Assembly (NCBI GenBank): GCA_030704615.1
Contig: CM060732.1
Coordinates: 70,105,053-70,169,052 of the forward strand
Direction: 5' to 3'
DNA from: Takakia lepidozioides
Taxonomy: Eukaryota; Streptophyta; Takakiopsida; Takakiales; Takakiaceae
Length of the DNA stretch: 64,000 nt
Shown here: positions 45,701-57,100 of the stretch, piece by piece
Layout: every line of letters starts with the position of its first letter
Position numbering within the stretch: position 1 is the stretch's first letter
Notes under the pieces: model-generated
Databases searched by the model: none
Told to the model about the DNA's origin: nothing
What the model saw: only the letters and a program-made list of their open reading frames with translations
Position numbers and translations under genes: made by a program

Positions 45701-48360
45701 CATCGTCCAACAAGTGGTGAGCAAGCGTATCATCGTGCGTGATGGCATCATTGACCGTGAGAGACTTCTGGTTTCTTTAAGAAAGCGCTTATATAATCAG
45801 GTATTCAGCAGTAGCAGAGGCACTGGTTATAAATGGTTTGCTAATCCTTCTCTGGTGTCTTGTCTCTGGAACTTCCTGCCAGTAATTTCCCTGATAGCAA
45901 ACCGTCATGGGTTTGTAGAGGCCTGGAATGGCAAGTACATCAGCTGTGGTACCTGTGGTGTACACTAGCCAAAGTCCTTACAGAGTGAGTGAGGTTGTGT
46001 TAGCACTAATAAAGTAGATTGTCTGATATGCTGCTGTCTGACACCACTTCCAGGGCTGTCTCACGTGTAATGTATGGTGCTGCCTTTCGGACAACCATCA
46101 AAGAGATATACTTAAAGACTAGCAAGCCATAGTTTCAAACCTTTACCATGCACTTCAGTAGTAACCCGTGAAAGACCACGGTGTGAATGCAAGTGGGAGC
46201 GATCGCACTGGTCTTGGTGCTGCATTCCAAAATGAGGGCCACCTTTGTTAGAGTACTGAATCTTGTGGTGGGCAGGGGGTGGTGTCATATTATATTTTAT
46301 TGCAGGACCAACAGCGCATTCAACATGACTACCTTAAATCAGAGTTTAAGGACTCAGTAAGCTCCCTGATACTCTGAAATGAACTATGATCTACATCAAC
46401 AGCTCTTCAACTTCTACTGCAGGGATTACTGTAACAATAGATTATGTGTGAAAGCCCCATAGTATTTGTTAAGTTATTATGACTCAGTAGGTTTGGGCAT
46501 CTGCCTGATATGGCCATGAGAACAATCTCACACAGAATCCCACTTTGGCTGTCTGTAGCTGCCTTGATCTTTCACACGTCTATCTGTCTATCTGTCTATC
46601 TCTTCTCGGCACTAGACCAATGTGCGGGCAGCCTGAAGACAATATCCATTCTCTGATACATTGTCCAGGAGTGACCCTCTTGAGGAACATGAAGAACATT
46701 GTTCATGCACCTCTGTTACCAACTTTGAAAATCTCGAGGCTGAGCCTAAAGCCCTGGCCCTGTTGGGGTCTAATTGCTGGGCAGCTCACACACAGCAGAT
46801 TGATGCTTGTGTGAAGGACTTTCTAGAGGATATCTGGAAAGCCCGAACTAACACCAAGGTAAGTCCCACTACCAGTCTGAGCCCCTCACGAAGGTAGTGT
46901 GTGTTCCCTTTTATTCTGCCCAAACTGGGTGCAGAGTCCATGCCGACAAGGCTGCGGCAAACGTCTTATGAGTACATTTATCTCTTCCCTTGTCTTCTCT
47001 CACTCCCAAACTGGGTATGTGGTCACCCAAAATACTACAGAAGGCACAGTCTCTACACATCCTCAAATTGCTTAGAACAGAATGTCAACTGCTTATCCAT
47101 GCATTGAAGATTATTTGAAGTACTGATAGACTGGTTGCCTTTGTATTAAGCTGTGTCATTTCATGCTTTTTTGCACAGGAACTTGTGGGGCACATGGCAC
47201 CACTCACAACCCCACTGTTGCGATGCGATACAGTTGGACATTGGGGGCTGGGTGCTCAGGTAATTTGATGAGCTCCAAATCATCTCTTCACTTTTTTTGG
47301 ACTTGGGAGCTCGTCTCACAAACTGCCATTGAAGGAGTCTCAAAGCCAATATTTAGAATACACATAGTCTTTACCATAGGGCGTGTTACATCAGCAGTCA
47401 ATGATTTCACTCAGATTTTATCTGATGGAGGCAAATAGACGCCCATTGCACACATCTGTCAAACTAGGCGATTGAAAAATGGGAGTGTTGTGTTTTGTCT
47501 CTGTTAGCGGAGCTCTACTTACAGAAATGTTACTAGCTGTTCTCTGGACTGACCTCCTATGACCTCTCTATGGTATGTAGCACTGTAAGTATCGCCTTCT
47601 TATTTAATCTAGTAATAAAATATGCACCTCCCATTGAGAGTTCTGCTTACTACAGGTATGTTTTGTTGTTGGATGTGGTTGTGGCAGTTCAAAGGTCATC
47701 CTGTACAAGTCATGACGCTCGTTAAGAGGACATTGCAGCATGCTGGTATTTCATGGAAACTCATAGGAAGGGCCCATGATTACTGCCTCCAGTGCCAGTG
47801 TGTGTACTCAACTCCACACCATCATGAGAACCATTCTCTTCATCCGCCCATTGAACCATCTATTGCCGCTGGTCTAGGGACCACCAGTATGGGCACAGAG
47901 GTAAATGAAGTTGTTAAGAGCAACATGGGGGAGAATAAAGCTGTGATAAAGTTCAAGATTCAGGTACTGTACTGCCCACCCCTTTGGAACCTCTGGAAAG
48001 AAGAAAGCATTTGTAAACAGGCATGTGTTCGTGTGTTTTTTGTCAAAGTGTCAGTTTAGATTGTAGCCATAAGAATGTTGGTAGCTTTTTGCAAACAAGG
48101 CATGTGAAGCACATTCTTTACTAGTAATGAGCAAATGGAGTGCTTGTTTTGAACAGTCTTCAGTGCAGGCATGAATGCCATACTAGGACTACGTTGTTTG
48201 CACACAAGTTGTTATGTACTGAAGGCACTGGTCATGTTGGGTGCAGCTTTATAAAGCAAGTGTGGACACCTACCAGGTGAATTTGGAGCGTTTGGATGGG
48301 CCGGCCTTTCTTTTCTTTGAGATTTCTGCTCAAATCTACCAGGCAATGGGGGCTGTCTGA
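42779..48360 (+). CDS. SnRK1/AMPK-type protein kinase alpha subunit
   Basis: Exons read: 42779-42947, 43418-43617, 43860-44048, 44286-44417, 44803-44988, about 45660-45800, 46306-46356, about 46650-46858, 47179-47259, 47688-47963 and 48247-48360 (stop 48358-48360). The kinase has 'GKGSYGIV', 'VAIKIL', 'HRDLKPEN', DFG and 'AGPEVDVWSCGVILY'; 'IRQHPWF' and 'PRYLALVPP' then match SnRK1. A UBA-like piece ('EDIVQQVVSKRIIV', 'RERLLVSLRKRLYNQ') and a C-terminal KA1-like domain ('GHPVQVMTLVKRTLQ', 'AVIKFKIQ' joined to 'LYKASVDTY', 'RLDGPAFLFFEIS') complete the SnRK1 order. Such kinases sense energy shortage in a trimer with beta and gamma subunits. Oddity: in the activation loop the residue aligning with the phosphorylated Thr (T172 of AMPK) is Glu (codon 44013-44015, 'FFKETCGT'). 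The spacer exons are the least certain. Confidence 0.87.
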
Positions 48361-49978
48361 AGCTCAACCACTGGAAATTTCACCTTTGGGGAGAAAAATC
48401 AGTCTCTCACCTTCATGTGTTCACAGGTGGTTTTCCATGCCGACCGAGCCAGCTTCATGGGTGTCGGCTATTATACATTCCAAATCTATAGCTTCCAGTA
48501 ATTATGCAGTGTCTTATGTACATTATTTTTTCTTTTGGATAGGGTACAGTGAATTTCCATCACGCCAATATAAAGTAGTAAAGGACAGGAAAGGACGTGA
48601 ACTGTACATTTGTGAATTGGCAATAGCTGTAGTTTTGACTGTTTGGCCCCTGCCATTAGCTGAGCTGGTAGATTAAACACGAGTGTATGGAGAGTTTTGT
48701 TATCACGGAAGCAAAAGATACTTACAGACTTTGGGATTGGCTACAACCTTAGCTATAAACACATGAGGGGGGGGGGGGGGTGGGTGGTTGTACTGGTGTC
48801 CCTTGCGGTGTCACACACCAGACACAGGAACGTATGGGGAGTTATAAACTTCAATCCAAGACATGCGTTGGAGGATGAAAATGAGGAAGCGAAGGTATGC
48901 AACCTATGTAGTATGTGAAGCTCTTGAGTTCCAATGTGAACAAGCTTCCCTTGACTGTCAAAAGTAATGTAGTATGTAAATAAAGTGAAGTGGACCAGGT
49001 ACAAGCATCCTCGGCACTGATGGGCATTAGTGCCCTTTGTATTGCACACACCAATCTTTTCGCCACCACAGGAAGAAGCCTGCTCTTGGTTTTGGGCTGA
49101 ACACAGCCCCTCAGACAGGTGACTGCTGCATGGCCACCAACTTCATATCAAAATCTGTGGGGAAGCACATAGCTTCTGCCTTGAAGAGCGGATTTGTATA
49201 CAACCACGTCCATGAAGGAAAGTGCATTGTAAGGTAATTTCCCATCGTGGTTTTGTAACAGTGACAGATCAGGAAGTGCCACTGATGTTGGAAGTAATAC
49301 CTACGTAATCTGCTATAAGAGATTGATGCAGTTTGATGCTCTACGTGATCTGAGAGTTTGATCATGACCATATTAACTTTACTGCTCCAAGTTAGTTATA
49401 ATCTCAAGATTTTACATTGGCTGGTCTCAAACAACTCCATACATCCCCTCCAGCCCCAAAGCTCCTCCTTCACTTTCTCCTCACATTTGGCGCAACACAT
49501 GGACGCCATCAATTGAACCAAAAATCTGGCCAAAATCTGCAGATTCACGACCCAAGGTCACCTGCATGGCCACAATTTTTTTCATCTATGGAAATGAACC
49601 GTTGTTGCAAACTACATTTGCTATATGAAAATAGAATTTCAGGGCCTCACTGAGTGTTGGGCAATTCTTAGCTTTTCTTAATATCTGTTGGGTCCGGATA
49701 CTTGCCAAACTAGAAAACCATATCCGTCAGATCCGAAAGAGAAAGGGGACAAAGGCCCTTTTAGTCAAATGAACTGAGAAAATAGTCAGAGAATGGAAAA
49801 AATAACCACCCTCGACCGTGAAGGCTTACTCTCCTGTGACCCTAGCAAATTAACTGCAGGAGAGAACCTAGAGAAAGTGAGAGTGCTGAAGACAAAGGCA
49901 GGGCGGTGTGCATGGGCTGCTTGGAGTGATTCAGGGAAATTATTTGAGAAGGTTTGGGAATGTTTGAGACAGTTTGTT
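48361..49978. other. Stretch after the SnRK1-like gene, with two possible exons of unknown type
   Basis: Plus-strand segments at about 48822-48894 ('GVINFNPRHALEDENEEAK', ending before GTATGC) and 49071-49232 ('SKSVGKHIASALKSGFVYNH', ending before GTAATT) have exon-like borders and open frames. I recognise neither. They could belong to a small gene downstream of the kinase or be chance frames. A G-run lies at 48769-48782. Confidence 0.25.
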
Positions 49979-50246
49979 TGAGACTCCCAGAATTATGCAC
50001 AACAATGTAGCAAAGAGAATGTATTAACACTGATTGTGAAAGTATACACACAGCTCCACAATCCTTGCATACACAGCTATTGCTCACATTCTCTAACACA
50101 CGCTGCACCACCACCAAGCACTACTTTCCAGACTATGCACGAGCTCAGCTAAGCTAATCATTCTCTTTGCTATGCCAAAAAGTTTCTCAATCTGCAGGTC
50201 AGTACACTCCCAACCTCATACCGTATATGCGCTATATATTTCTACA
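49979..50246 (-). repeat. Copia 3' LTR
   Basis: It starts with TG and ends with CA on the plus strand. Its left 175 nt match 52315-52493 with scattered differences ('ATTATGCACAA', 'GCTCCACAATCCTTGCA', 'TTTCCAGACTATGCACGAGC' are shared). The differences show the two LTRs have diverged since insertion. Confidence 0.85.
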
Positions 50247-50369
50247 ATACTCCCACTCGGGATGAGGTTGAACTATCATCAACAACCATAGAAGTGAGAC
50301 CAAGTAGAGTCTTGAAGCGGCAGAACTTGACATTGTACCAAACTGTAGGGCTAGCTTATGTGTAGCGTG

Positions 50370-51000
50370 AATCATGTAAGAGGCTACGCATCCATATGAT
50401 TTCCTGGGTGGCAAGATGAGCAGCTATGTATTCTGCTTCAATGGTGCTGGTAGATGTACAAGATTGTTTGCAGCTACCCCATGCCACCGGGCCTCCATTG
50501 AGCATTAAAACAATATACCCAGATCTGCTTTGCGGTCATCCATGTCACCAGCATAATCGGCATCACAATCTGCCACAAGCTGATTTTGAAACTTGGATTG
50601 TGTACTGTATGTGACCCACAAAGTAGGAGATCCATGTAAATAATTGAGAATGAGCTCTTTGTGCCAAACGTCCAAGCTCTGAGTGCAGCCCTTTTTGCTC
50701 TGTACACCAATTGTACTGGCAGAGAATGTGGTGTTTCCTGAGGATTCCGATGAGGATATCACAGTTGTTGAAAGTCTATAGATTCCATACTCTTCCACTT
50801 CCTTCATCACGACCTCTTCACAGCCATAAGACGACATCCTCCTTTGGTGTGTAGGGTGTCGATCCCTTTTTGGACTTCTCGAGAGGTGGAGAATAAGTTT
50901 CTGCCAAGCTTGGGCACATGGACAACGTCCTTGAGAATTCATGTGGTATGTTTTCTGTCAACCCATCATATGTGGAAAATAATGTCACCTATCCCTTGTG
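50370..51000 (-). pseudogene. Copia pol remnant: pre-integrase joined to RNase H
   Basis: Reading down the minus strand: 'KDVVHVPKLGRNLFST' (GAG-pre-integrase, near 50900), 'SLDVWHKEL' (near 50660), then without any integrase core 'NYLHGSPTLW' and 'ADCDADYAGDMDDRKAD' (RNase H, near 50540), and 'STSTIEAEYIAAHLATQEIIW' at 50460-50390. In intact copia elements the 'WHKRL' motif and the RNase H are separated by about 2.5 kb of integrase and reverse transcriptase, so this is a deletion joint at about 50650. Confidence 0.8.
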
Positions 51001-51039
51001 CATACAACACCACACCTCCGATCCCTTCCACCGCCTGCT

Positions 51040-51960
51040 TATCTCACTGTAAGTTGCGAATCAACTCCGATTCTAGCACATGTGCTGTGAGCAGTAGCTG
51101 TCCATATACCAATGCTGTGAGCAAGATCTTGGCTCTGAAGCCATGAAGGCACGATGTACCTTCAATGAGCCGTGTCAGTCTTCGGCTCTTTTTTAGTGAC
51201 TTTGATCTTGGCTTTGTACATTCCCTGCCCCAATGACTAATGACTCCACAGTTCCAGCATTCTGTTGTTTTCTTTCGTTCTGCTATCTCCTTCTTGCATT
51301 GTTCACGCTGCTTAGGCGTGAGTGGCGGTTTTCCCGACTGTGAGCCACATTTTCCTTTGAATGATGCTGCATATGCGGTTACATTTGCACTTTTGCCATT
51401 GGCTATGCTCTCTTGGTCCCGCATTCTTCATTCCTCTCTGATCAGCCTCCCAGTCATGATACTTATCGTTCGCTCAGTTGCAGGGACGTTTTCCCATGAT
51501 GATTGAAACGATCCATATGCTGCTGGCAGCTGGCTTAAAATCTTGGCCATGACTGTGTTGTCAGTGAATGTATTATTTCCTAGATTTGTGAGCTCACATT
51601 GCGCCTCCTTGATTTTACCCAAGAAATCTGCAATACTATTACTTTCATCCATGGTAATATCAAAGAAACGCTGCTGAACATGGTGAATGCTTTCATGCGA
51701 ATGCTGATCATGTACCTCCCTCAATTTATCCCAGATTGCCTTGGAGGTCTTGCATCCCTTGATATACTTGATACCTTCTCCTCCACGGCTTGGCACAAAA
51801 GAAAGACTGTCTGATTATCTTGATCCATGCAGCTAAACCCTCGGCATCACTGGAAGGTCTCGTTGTGGTACCATCAACTACGTCCATCAGCTCCTTTCCA
51901 AGAAAGAGAGCTCTCATCTGAAACTGCCACATATGGAAGTTTTTTTTGCTGAAAACCTTC
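51040..51960 (-). pseudogene. Copia gag with zinc knuckle and start of protease
   Basis: The gag (UBN2/retrotran_gag type) runs from 'MWQFQMRALFLGKELMDV' (about 51932) through 'KAIWDKLREVHDQ' and 'ILSQLPAAYGSF' to the CCHC knuckle 'CWNCGVISHWGREC' (about 51240). Frameshifts occur near 51800 and 51428. After the knuckle the protease active-site position reads D-S-Y-C in place of D-S-G-A (near 51095), so the protease is dead. Confidence 0.8.
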
Positions 51961-52314
51961 TAATATTGCCTAGATCTCAAACATCAACCATGCTTGCTAC
52001 TTTGACGACAGAAGAAGCAAAAGGAAACAATTGACGACGTACACTTTGAACTTAAAACCCAAGTGACATAACCCAAGTGCGACCATTTGTTGCAAAAACC
52101 TATACTGTGGACAAGAACCCCTATCATTTGTACTGCGACGACCTGACTTCAGATGTATAAACTCAACAGCCTGATTGACACAGATACTGTAGACATAATA
52201 TCCAACGCAACAGAAATGAGAGAGAAAATAAACAAGCAGTATCATTTTTAGACCAGCGCAGTTATACCCGAAAAGAATTGTAGGCCCATAACCTATTCAA
52301 GTAATGCAGTGTAT

Positions 52315-52493
52315 TGACTCCCAAAATTATGCACAATGATGTAGCAAAGATAATGTATTAATTAACACTTATTATAAAAGTATACACAGAGCTCCACAAT
52401 CCTTGCAGACATAGCTATTGCTCACACTATCTAACACACGCTGTATCACTACTAAGCACTACTTTCCAGACTATGCACGAGCACAGCTAACCT
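52315..52493 (-). repeat. Copia 5' LTR, truncated
   Basis: Homologous to 49979-50155. Similarity stops abruptly at 52493 ('GCACAGCTAA' then 'CCTTTGAATC'), where gypsy gag sequence begins. The outer ~90 nt of the LTR are missing. Confidence 0.8.
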
Positions 52494-52499
52494 TTGAAT

Positions 52500-53140
52500 C
52501 TTCTATTGTTAGGACAATTTTGTACAATGTGATCGGGTTCTCCACAATATAGAGATAATCCATATGAACGCCGTCTTTGTTATTCTTGTTGCGTCAATGG
52601 CTTGAATCCAACATCATCAATTTGCATATGATCATCGCCATGCGTGTGGCTGGTCGTACCGTTTGGTGTCGTGGAAGTAGCGGCATGGTATATTGTAGAT
52701 CGCCCAGATCGTTTTTCTTGACGTCTATCAAACAAACGGTTATTACATGCAATGACTTGGATAATAAATTCGCTCACGGTGTTGACGTTTGGCATTGTCA
52801 ATAACATATCTTTTACATCATCTTTTAACCCAAATCGAAACTGACTAAATGAGACTTTTTTCATTCCAGTCGAGGTCGCACGTAAGTTGTCGAAATTCGG
52901 CAGCGTAAACAAAAGTATCACGTGCTCCTTGTCGTAGATTTCGCATCTTGGTCTCTGCTACTCTTTCCATATCATTCTTTCCAAATGTTGTAGTGAACTC
53001 TGGTCCGAATGCTTCAAAATTGTTTAGTGCGTTGCCGAAATCTTGAGCTGTAGTTGGGCAGAAGAGCCGGGAAGTGCTTCCATCTGGAGCTAAAGACTCT
53101 GCAAGGTAGCAACAACTTTCGCAAATGTATTCTCCATCTT
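52500..53140 (-). pseudogene. Gypsy gag, frameshifted
   Basis: The parts 53162-52845 and 52921-52580 are in different frames. The zinc knuckle at about 52545-52510 reads 'S-L-Y-C-G-E-P-D-H-I-V-Q-N-C': the first cysteine of CCHC has become serine (TGT to TCT), so the knuckle is broken as well. Gag would coat the element's RNA. Confidence 0.75.
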
Positions 53141-53339
53141 GACTAACTATCTCGCCAAACACTCAGAGACAAAGGATTAACCGATTTGAATACAACGAAC
53201 AAGACTAGACTGGGCAATGAGATCGACGTGGTATAAAGTAGTATGAATAAGAATCAATGATCAACTTTATATACCTCAAGACTGTGTTGGCAAGACTGAG
53301 ATGTACCCAATCTCGCTTCCTATATATACTAGCTATCTA

Positions 53340-53475
53340 TGAACTTTCTTAGGAAGTTTCGTTTCCTAAGAAACTTCTCCAACTAAGGTATATTTCCTAG
53401 GAAGTTTCATCATTGCTATAGAGCATTCTAGAAGGTTCGGATTTTTAGAAAGATTCTTGGAAAGTTCTGGAAAGT
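53340..53475 (-). promoter_or_regulatory. Array of heat-shock-element-like words in the gypsy LTR
   Basis: Two perfect three-unit heat-shock elements are present: TTCTAGAAGGTTC at 53426-53438 and GAAAGTTCTGGAA at 53460-53472. Several two-unit words (GAAGTTTC at about 53352 and 53401, GAAACTTC at about 53370) lie between these and the TATA-like box at 53313-53325. Inverted nGAAn/nTTCn units with 2-nt spacing are what heat-shock factors bind. The order (array, TATA, leader, gag) on the minus strand fits an LTR promoter. Confidence 0.6.
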
Positions 53476-53520
53476 CCTAAAAAATGCTGGAATACTATGA
53501 AATAAATATATTTTCTGATA

Positions 53521-53690
53521 TTATAGGGCCCACCCCCCAAAGGGGGCATTAGGTGAAGTGGCTCTTAGTTACGTGGCCTCCGCTCGAGCATTCTCTCTCT
53601 ATTTTTGATATTAGGCCTATTATATTCAAACAAATATAGGGCCCACCCCTAAAATGGGGCCTCTCAAGATAATAGGGTCTTCAATGGGCA
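53521..53690. repeat. GGGCCCACCCC direct repeats, possible transposon ends
   Basis: ATAGGGCCCACCCC occurs twice (about 53523 and 53635), each time followed by a short inverted G-run (CAAAGGGGGC, TAAAATGGGGC). The first copy is followed by GAAGTGGCTCTTA, complement of the TAAGAGCCACTTC words at 38742 and 40132. I could not find matching inverted ends to the right, so the element borders stay open. Confidence 0.4.
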
Positions 53691-53799
53691 CGTGCGATGT
53701 GGCCGGTGGGCCCCGCGCACGGACGCCCGGCTCCCCAGCACCCCGCCCGCCCCGTCCGCGCCCCCGTCCGCCGCGGCCAGTCCCCCGCCCATGAGTCCG

Positions 53800-53950
53800 C
53801 TGCCCTCCAGTCTGCCAGTCCGCTGCTGGCCAGTCTGCTACCCAGCAGTCTGCCAGTCCGCCAGTCTGCCCGCCAGCTGGCCAGTCCGGTGCCCAACAGT
53901 CTGCCAGTCCGCCAGTCTGCCCGCCAGTCCCCTGCCATCCAGTCCGCTGA
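53800..53950. repeat. CCAGTCTG/CCAGTCCG minisatellite upstream of the MULE gene
   Basis: A dense, irregular repeat of the 8-10-nt words CCAGTCTGC and CCAGTCCGC. It is GC-rich and gives long open frames in several phases, which explains the low-complexity 'frames' on both strands here. Related words recur in the transposase intron and after the gene. Confidence 0.85.
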
Positions 53951-54156
53951 CGGCGCAGGATCGCCACCGTCCATTCCCATAACCCATCCGAGCCCTCCAT
54001 TTTTAGGGCTGCAATTCAAACCTTTATCCCTGCCGCCTGCCACTTGCCAGCAGCCGCGAACGTGCGCACTGTTCTCCTGGCACGTTGTCGATCGTGTCCT
54101 ATACTGCGGCGCGTTTCTTGCATGTTCAGAAGCATGTCCTTTGTACTGTATAGGGC

Positions 54157-57100
54157 ATGGACGTGGAAGCAAAACCCGATGATATACTGATCACGGAAAG
54201 CCCGCTTATACGGCCTCTTCGACAATGTTTGCAAACAGCAAAACCAGGACCCTTCAACAGGAAGGATCTCCATTGGAAGAGTGAGACGCAATATGGGTTT
54301 ATGGGTGTGCGAATGAATGTTGAAAAGGCCTGCATACCTTGGGATAAAGTTGGTGACTTTGTCCTGGGAGAGGAGAGTTTGGAGGACTACCCCACTCAGT
54401 TTTGGGTGAATGTCCATTCTAAAGTGGAACCCGGCTTGCGAAAAACACCCAGAGCCAACACATTTCTGTCTAGTATTATGTGTGCACCATCCTCAGTCCT
54501 TTTGACGTTTCATTGCATGTCTGTTGCCATTTTTTGTTTCACGAGTTCTCTGATTTTATGCTTCATCAAATCGTTGGATATCGATTTAAAATTTTTCTGT
54601 CCAGGTATCAATGCTGCTACGGTCTTGACGACAAGCGCACCAACAAGGCAATAGTGGAGGATCCAAAACAGAAGCGTGGAGGACCTCTTGTGGGTGCTGA
54701 AACATCTTGCCCTCATAAAGGCCAAGGAGAAAGAAGTATGGAGAGTCTTACAAGCGTGGTTGCCAATGCTGTTTCAAGGTCCAGCAATGTTATCTCGCCC
54801 CTGACATCTGTGTCCTCACGTACTACAACAACATGGAGCATACAGATGCGCAAGGGAAACCCTCGCATGGGAAGTCCGCAGAGTTCAGGACATCCGCCAC
54901 GCCTATGCACCACACATTAGCGAGGAATTGAAAGCCTGGGTCGTCGAGTGTTTGTGCCGAGGCCTGTTGGTTGCCCAAATCATGATGGAGCATCAAGAGC
55001 ACGTGATGAACAACACCGGCTTAGGCAATGCATGGACCCGCGATGATTTCTTGTTGGAGCAAGATGTTCGCAACCTTGCCGAGAAACGCGCATGACAAAC
55101 CTTCAAAAAGCACGCCGATGATGCGGAGAGTGTGCGCATGTGGAGAGACCAGAATCCTGCGTCTGTTTTTTTCTATCAAGAGGAGAAATTAGAGCCAACA
55201 TGGAGATTTGACATTCACTATTGGCATACAGACTCCGTGGCAGAAACGACGAATGCTGGAACTAGGACATGACCGTATCGTTGCATGTGATGCAACCTTT
55301 GGGACAAATCATGACAAGGTACTATTCGAACGATTCCATGGACTTGTACGAGCATGATAGCATAGTACCATGCAACATTCACATAAATTTTGGTGTGCTG
55401 ACCATTTCTGTATGTTTTCATGTGTACGTTGCGGAAAACCGAGGGGCAGACCCATTGTGAACCGCTGCAGACCTCATCACTCTTATGAAGTCTTCTCGTG
55501 CAGAACTGAGCGGAATTTTCATGCTCTGATCATCTTACATTGTGCATTCCAACAATTCCCATTGTACACGTTGATGGTCTTCGACGAGTGGTTGAGCGGT
55601 ATACCAGTTGCCTATATCCTATCTGCGAGGAATCGGACAACAGACTTGGTTCCGTGGATGAGAGCCTTGCGCGATTCACTCCTCGCAGATTTGCTGAGCT
55701 GGCGACCCAATGCCTTCATGTGGACGATGCCGAAGCAGAAATCAACGCTATTTGGTAAGTCTGTTGGTCCACAGCACCGGTCCATTGTCGAGGTCCACTG
55801 CAGCAGTCCATTGCTACAGTCCACTGGCAGACTCCTGTGGCGAAACCCGATGGCAGTTCGCTGGGCAAATCCACTGGTAGTCCGCTGTCAAGTCCGCTCA
55901 TCAGTCCCCTGGCAAGTCCGCTAGCAATCCTTGGCAAGTCCGCTCGGCAGTCCGCTGCCAAGTCCGCTGGCAAATCCACTCAGCAGTCCCTGGGGTCGGC
56001 CATCCGCTGCCAAGTCCACTCGGCAGTCCCTGGCAAGTCCGCTCGGCAGTCCGCTGTGGCAATCCAATGGGGCAGTCCGCTAATGCAGTCCGCTGCCCCA
56101 GTCCTAGCTAGGGGAAGTCCAATGGGGAAGTCCACTGGGTAGTCCAATGGGGTTATTCTAGCACATCAATGTCATGGCATTGTACTGTCCACTGGGCGAG
56201 TCCAGTGGCTCTGCCCGCTGATACAGGTCGATGTTATAGGTCGCTGTTACAGTCCACTCCGGCAGTCCACCATTGCAGTCCGATCCCAAGACTCTACTGT
56301 GTACCATGTGTGTTGTGTAGAGTTGTTTTTGAATGAGTACTCATTTTCCTCTGCCTTTGGCATGTCCGCAAGGCATGGGTGAAGCAATTATGCAAGAAAA
56401 CGAAGGATCCGGTGACCGCTGTAAACTTGTTGAAGGATATGGGAGACCTCATATACTGTAGAGGGAGACCACGCAACGAGAAAAGAGCGCTTCGGTGGGT
56501 TGCAAGGAGAATCCGTCGTATGAGGTCAAAATACCCAAAAGGACATGAATTTCTTGACTATATCAAACAGTACTGGAAGCCCAAAATAGCAATGTGGTGT
56601 ATAGCAGCCCGCCATGTTCCTCATGCGAGCCAAGACACAAATGCACGCATTGAGGCATACCATGGAAATCTGAAGGCAAGACTTGTCATGGGGAAAGGTA
56701 AGATGAGTGGTCGTAGAGTGGACTAGCTTATATGGGAACTCACTGGCCGTGTGCTAACACACTACTGGTACGCAATCCATTTGAAGACCCACGGGTTCAT
56801 AAGAAATGACAACACGAAAAGTACATATCCAGTTCTATACTTGCGGCACGAGACATTCCTGCTGAGAGTGTTACTCTTCCCTTGGGTCCTGGTGAACCAG
56901 CCTACGTTCTCAGTAGCAACCACCCCGGCACAACATACATTGTTTACAATCCTGATTGCGATTGGGCTTGTTGCACGTGCCCATGGGCAATGAAGGGAAA
57001 CTTATGCAAGCATCAGGTCCGTGTCCTGAAGATGCTTCACCCTGACCTGCAGGATGGCCTCCTTGTGCGCGCTTGTGGCACGGCACTGGGAACCATTCAT

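Larger units (their letters stand above)
49979..52493 (-). mobile_element. Internally deleted Ty1/copia retrotransposon
   Basis: Minus-strand element with two LTR copies, gag, a degenerate protease region, and a pre-integrase segment fused directly to RNase H. Integrase core and reverse transcriptase are missing. The 3' LTR is 49979-50246; a purine tract (complement of ATACTCCCACTCGGG at 50247-50261) lies inside it, as expected of a polypurine tract. The 5' LTR (52315-52493) is cut short at its outer end. Possible primer-binding site remnants lie near 52275-52300. The many stops make it non-autonomous. Confidence 0.85.
52494..53515 (-). mobile_element. Ty3/gypsy 5' end: LTR, leader and gag
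   Basis: Minus-strand fragment with a putative LTR promoter (about 53515-53280), a leader, and gag beginning with ATG near 53137 ('MENTFAKVVATLQSL' then a stop). Later gag parts lie in other frames ('SQFRFGLKDDVKDMLL', 52860-52800). Everything after the zinc knuckle is missing because the copia element abuts at 52493. A TATA-like box (TATATATAGGAAG on the minus strand, about 53325-53313) lies between the upstream heat-shock-like words and the gag. Confidence 0.75.

Noticed and set aside
49640-49680. AGTGTTGGGCAATTC, similar to the hAT terminus at 26739
   Set aside because: No inverted partner and no 8-bp duplication could be found around it.
53690-54182. Long overlapping open frames on both strands, rich in Ser/Pro/Val or Gly/Arg/Trp
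   Set aside because: They are products of the GC-rich CCAGTCYG minisatellite, with no domain and no codon bias beyond the repeat.
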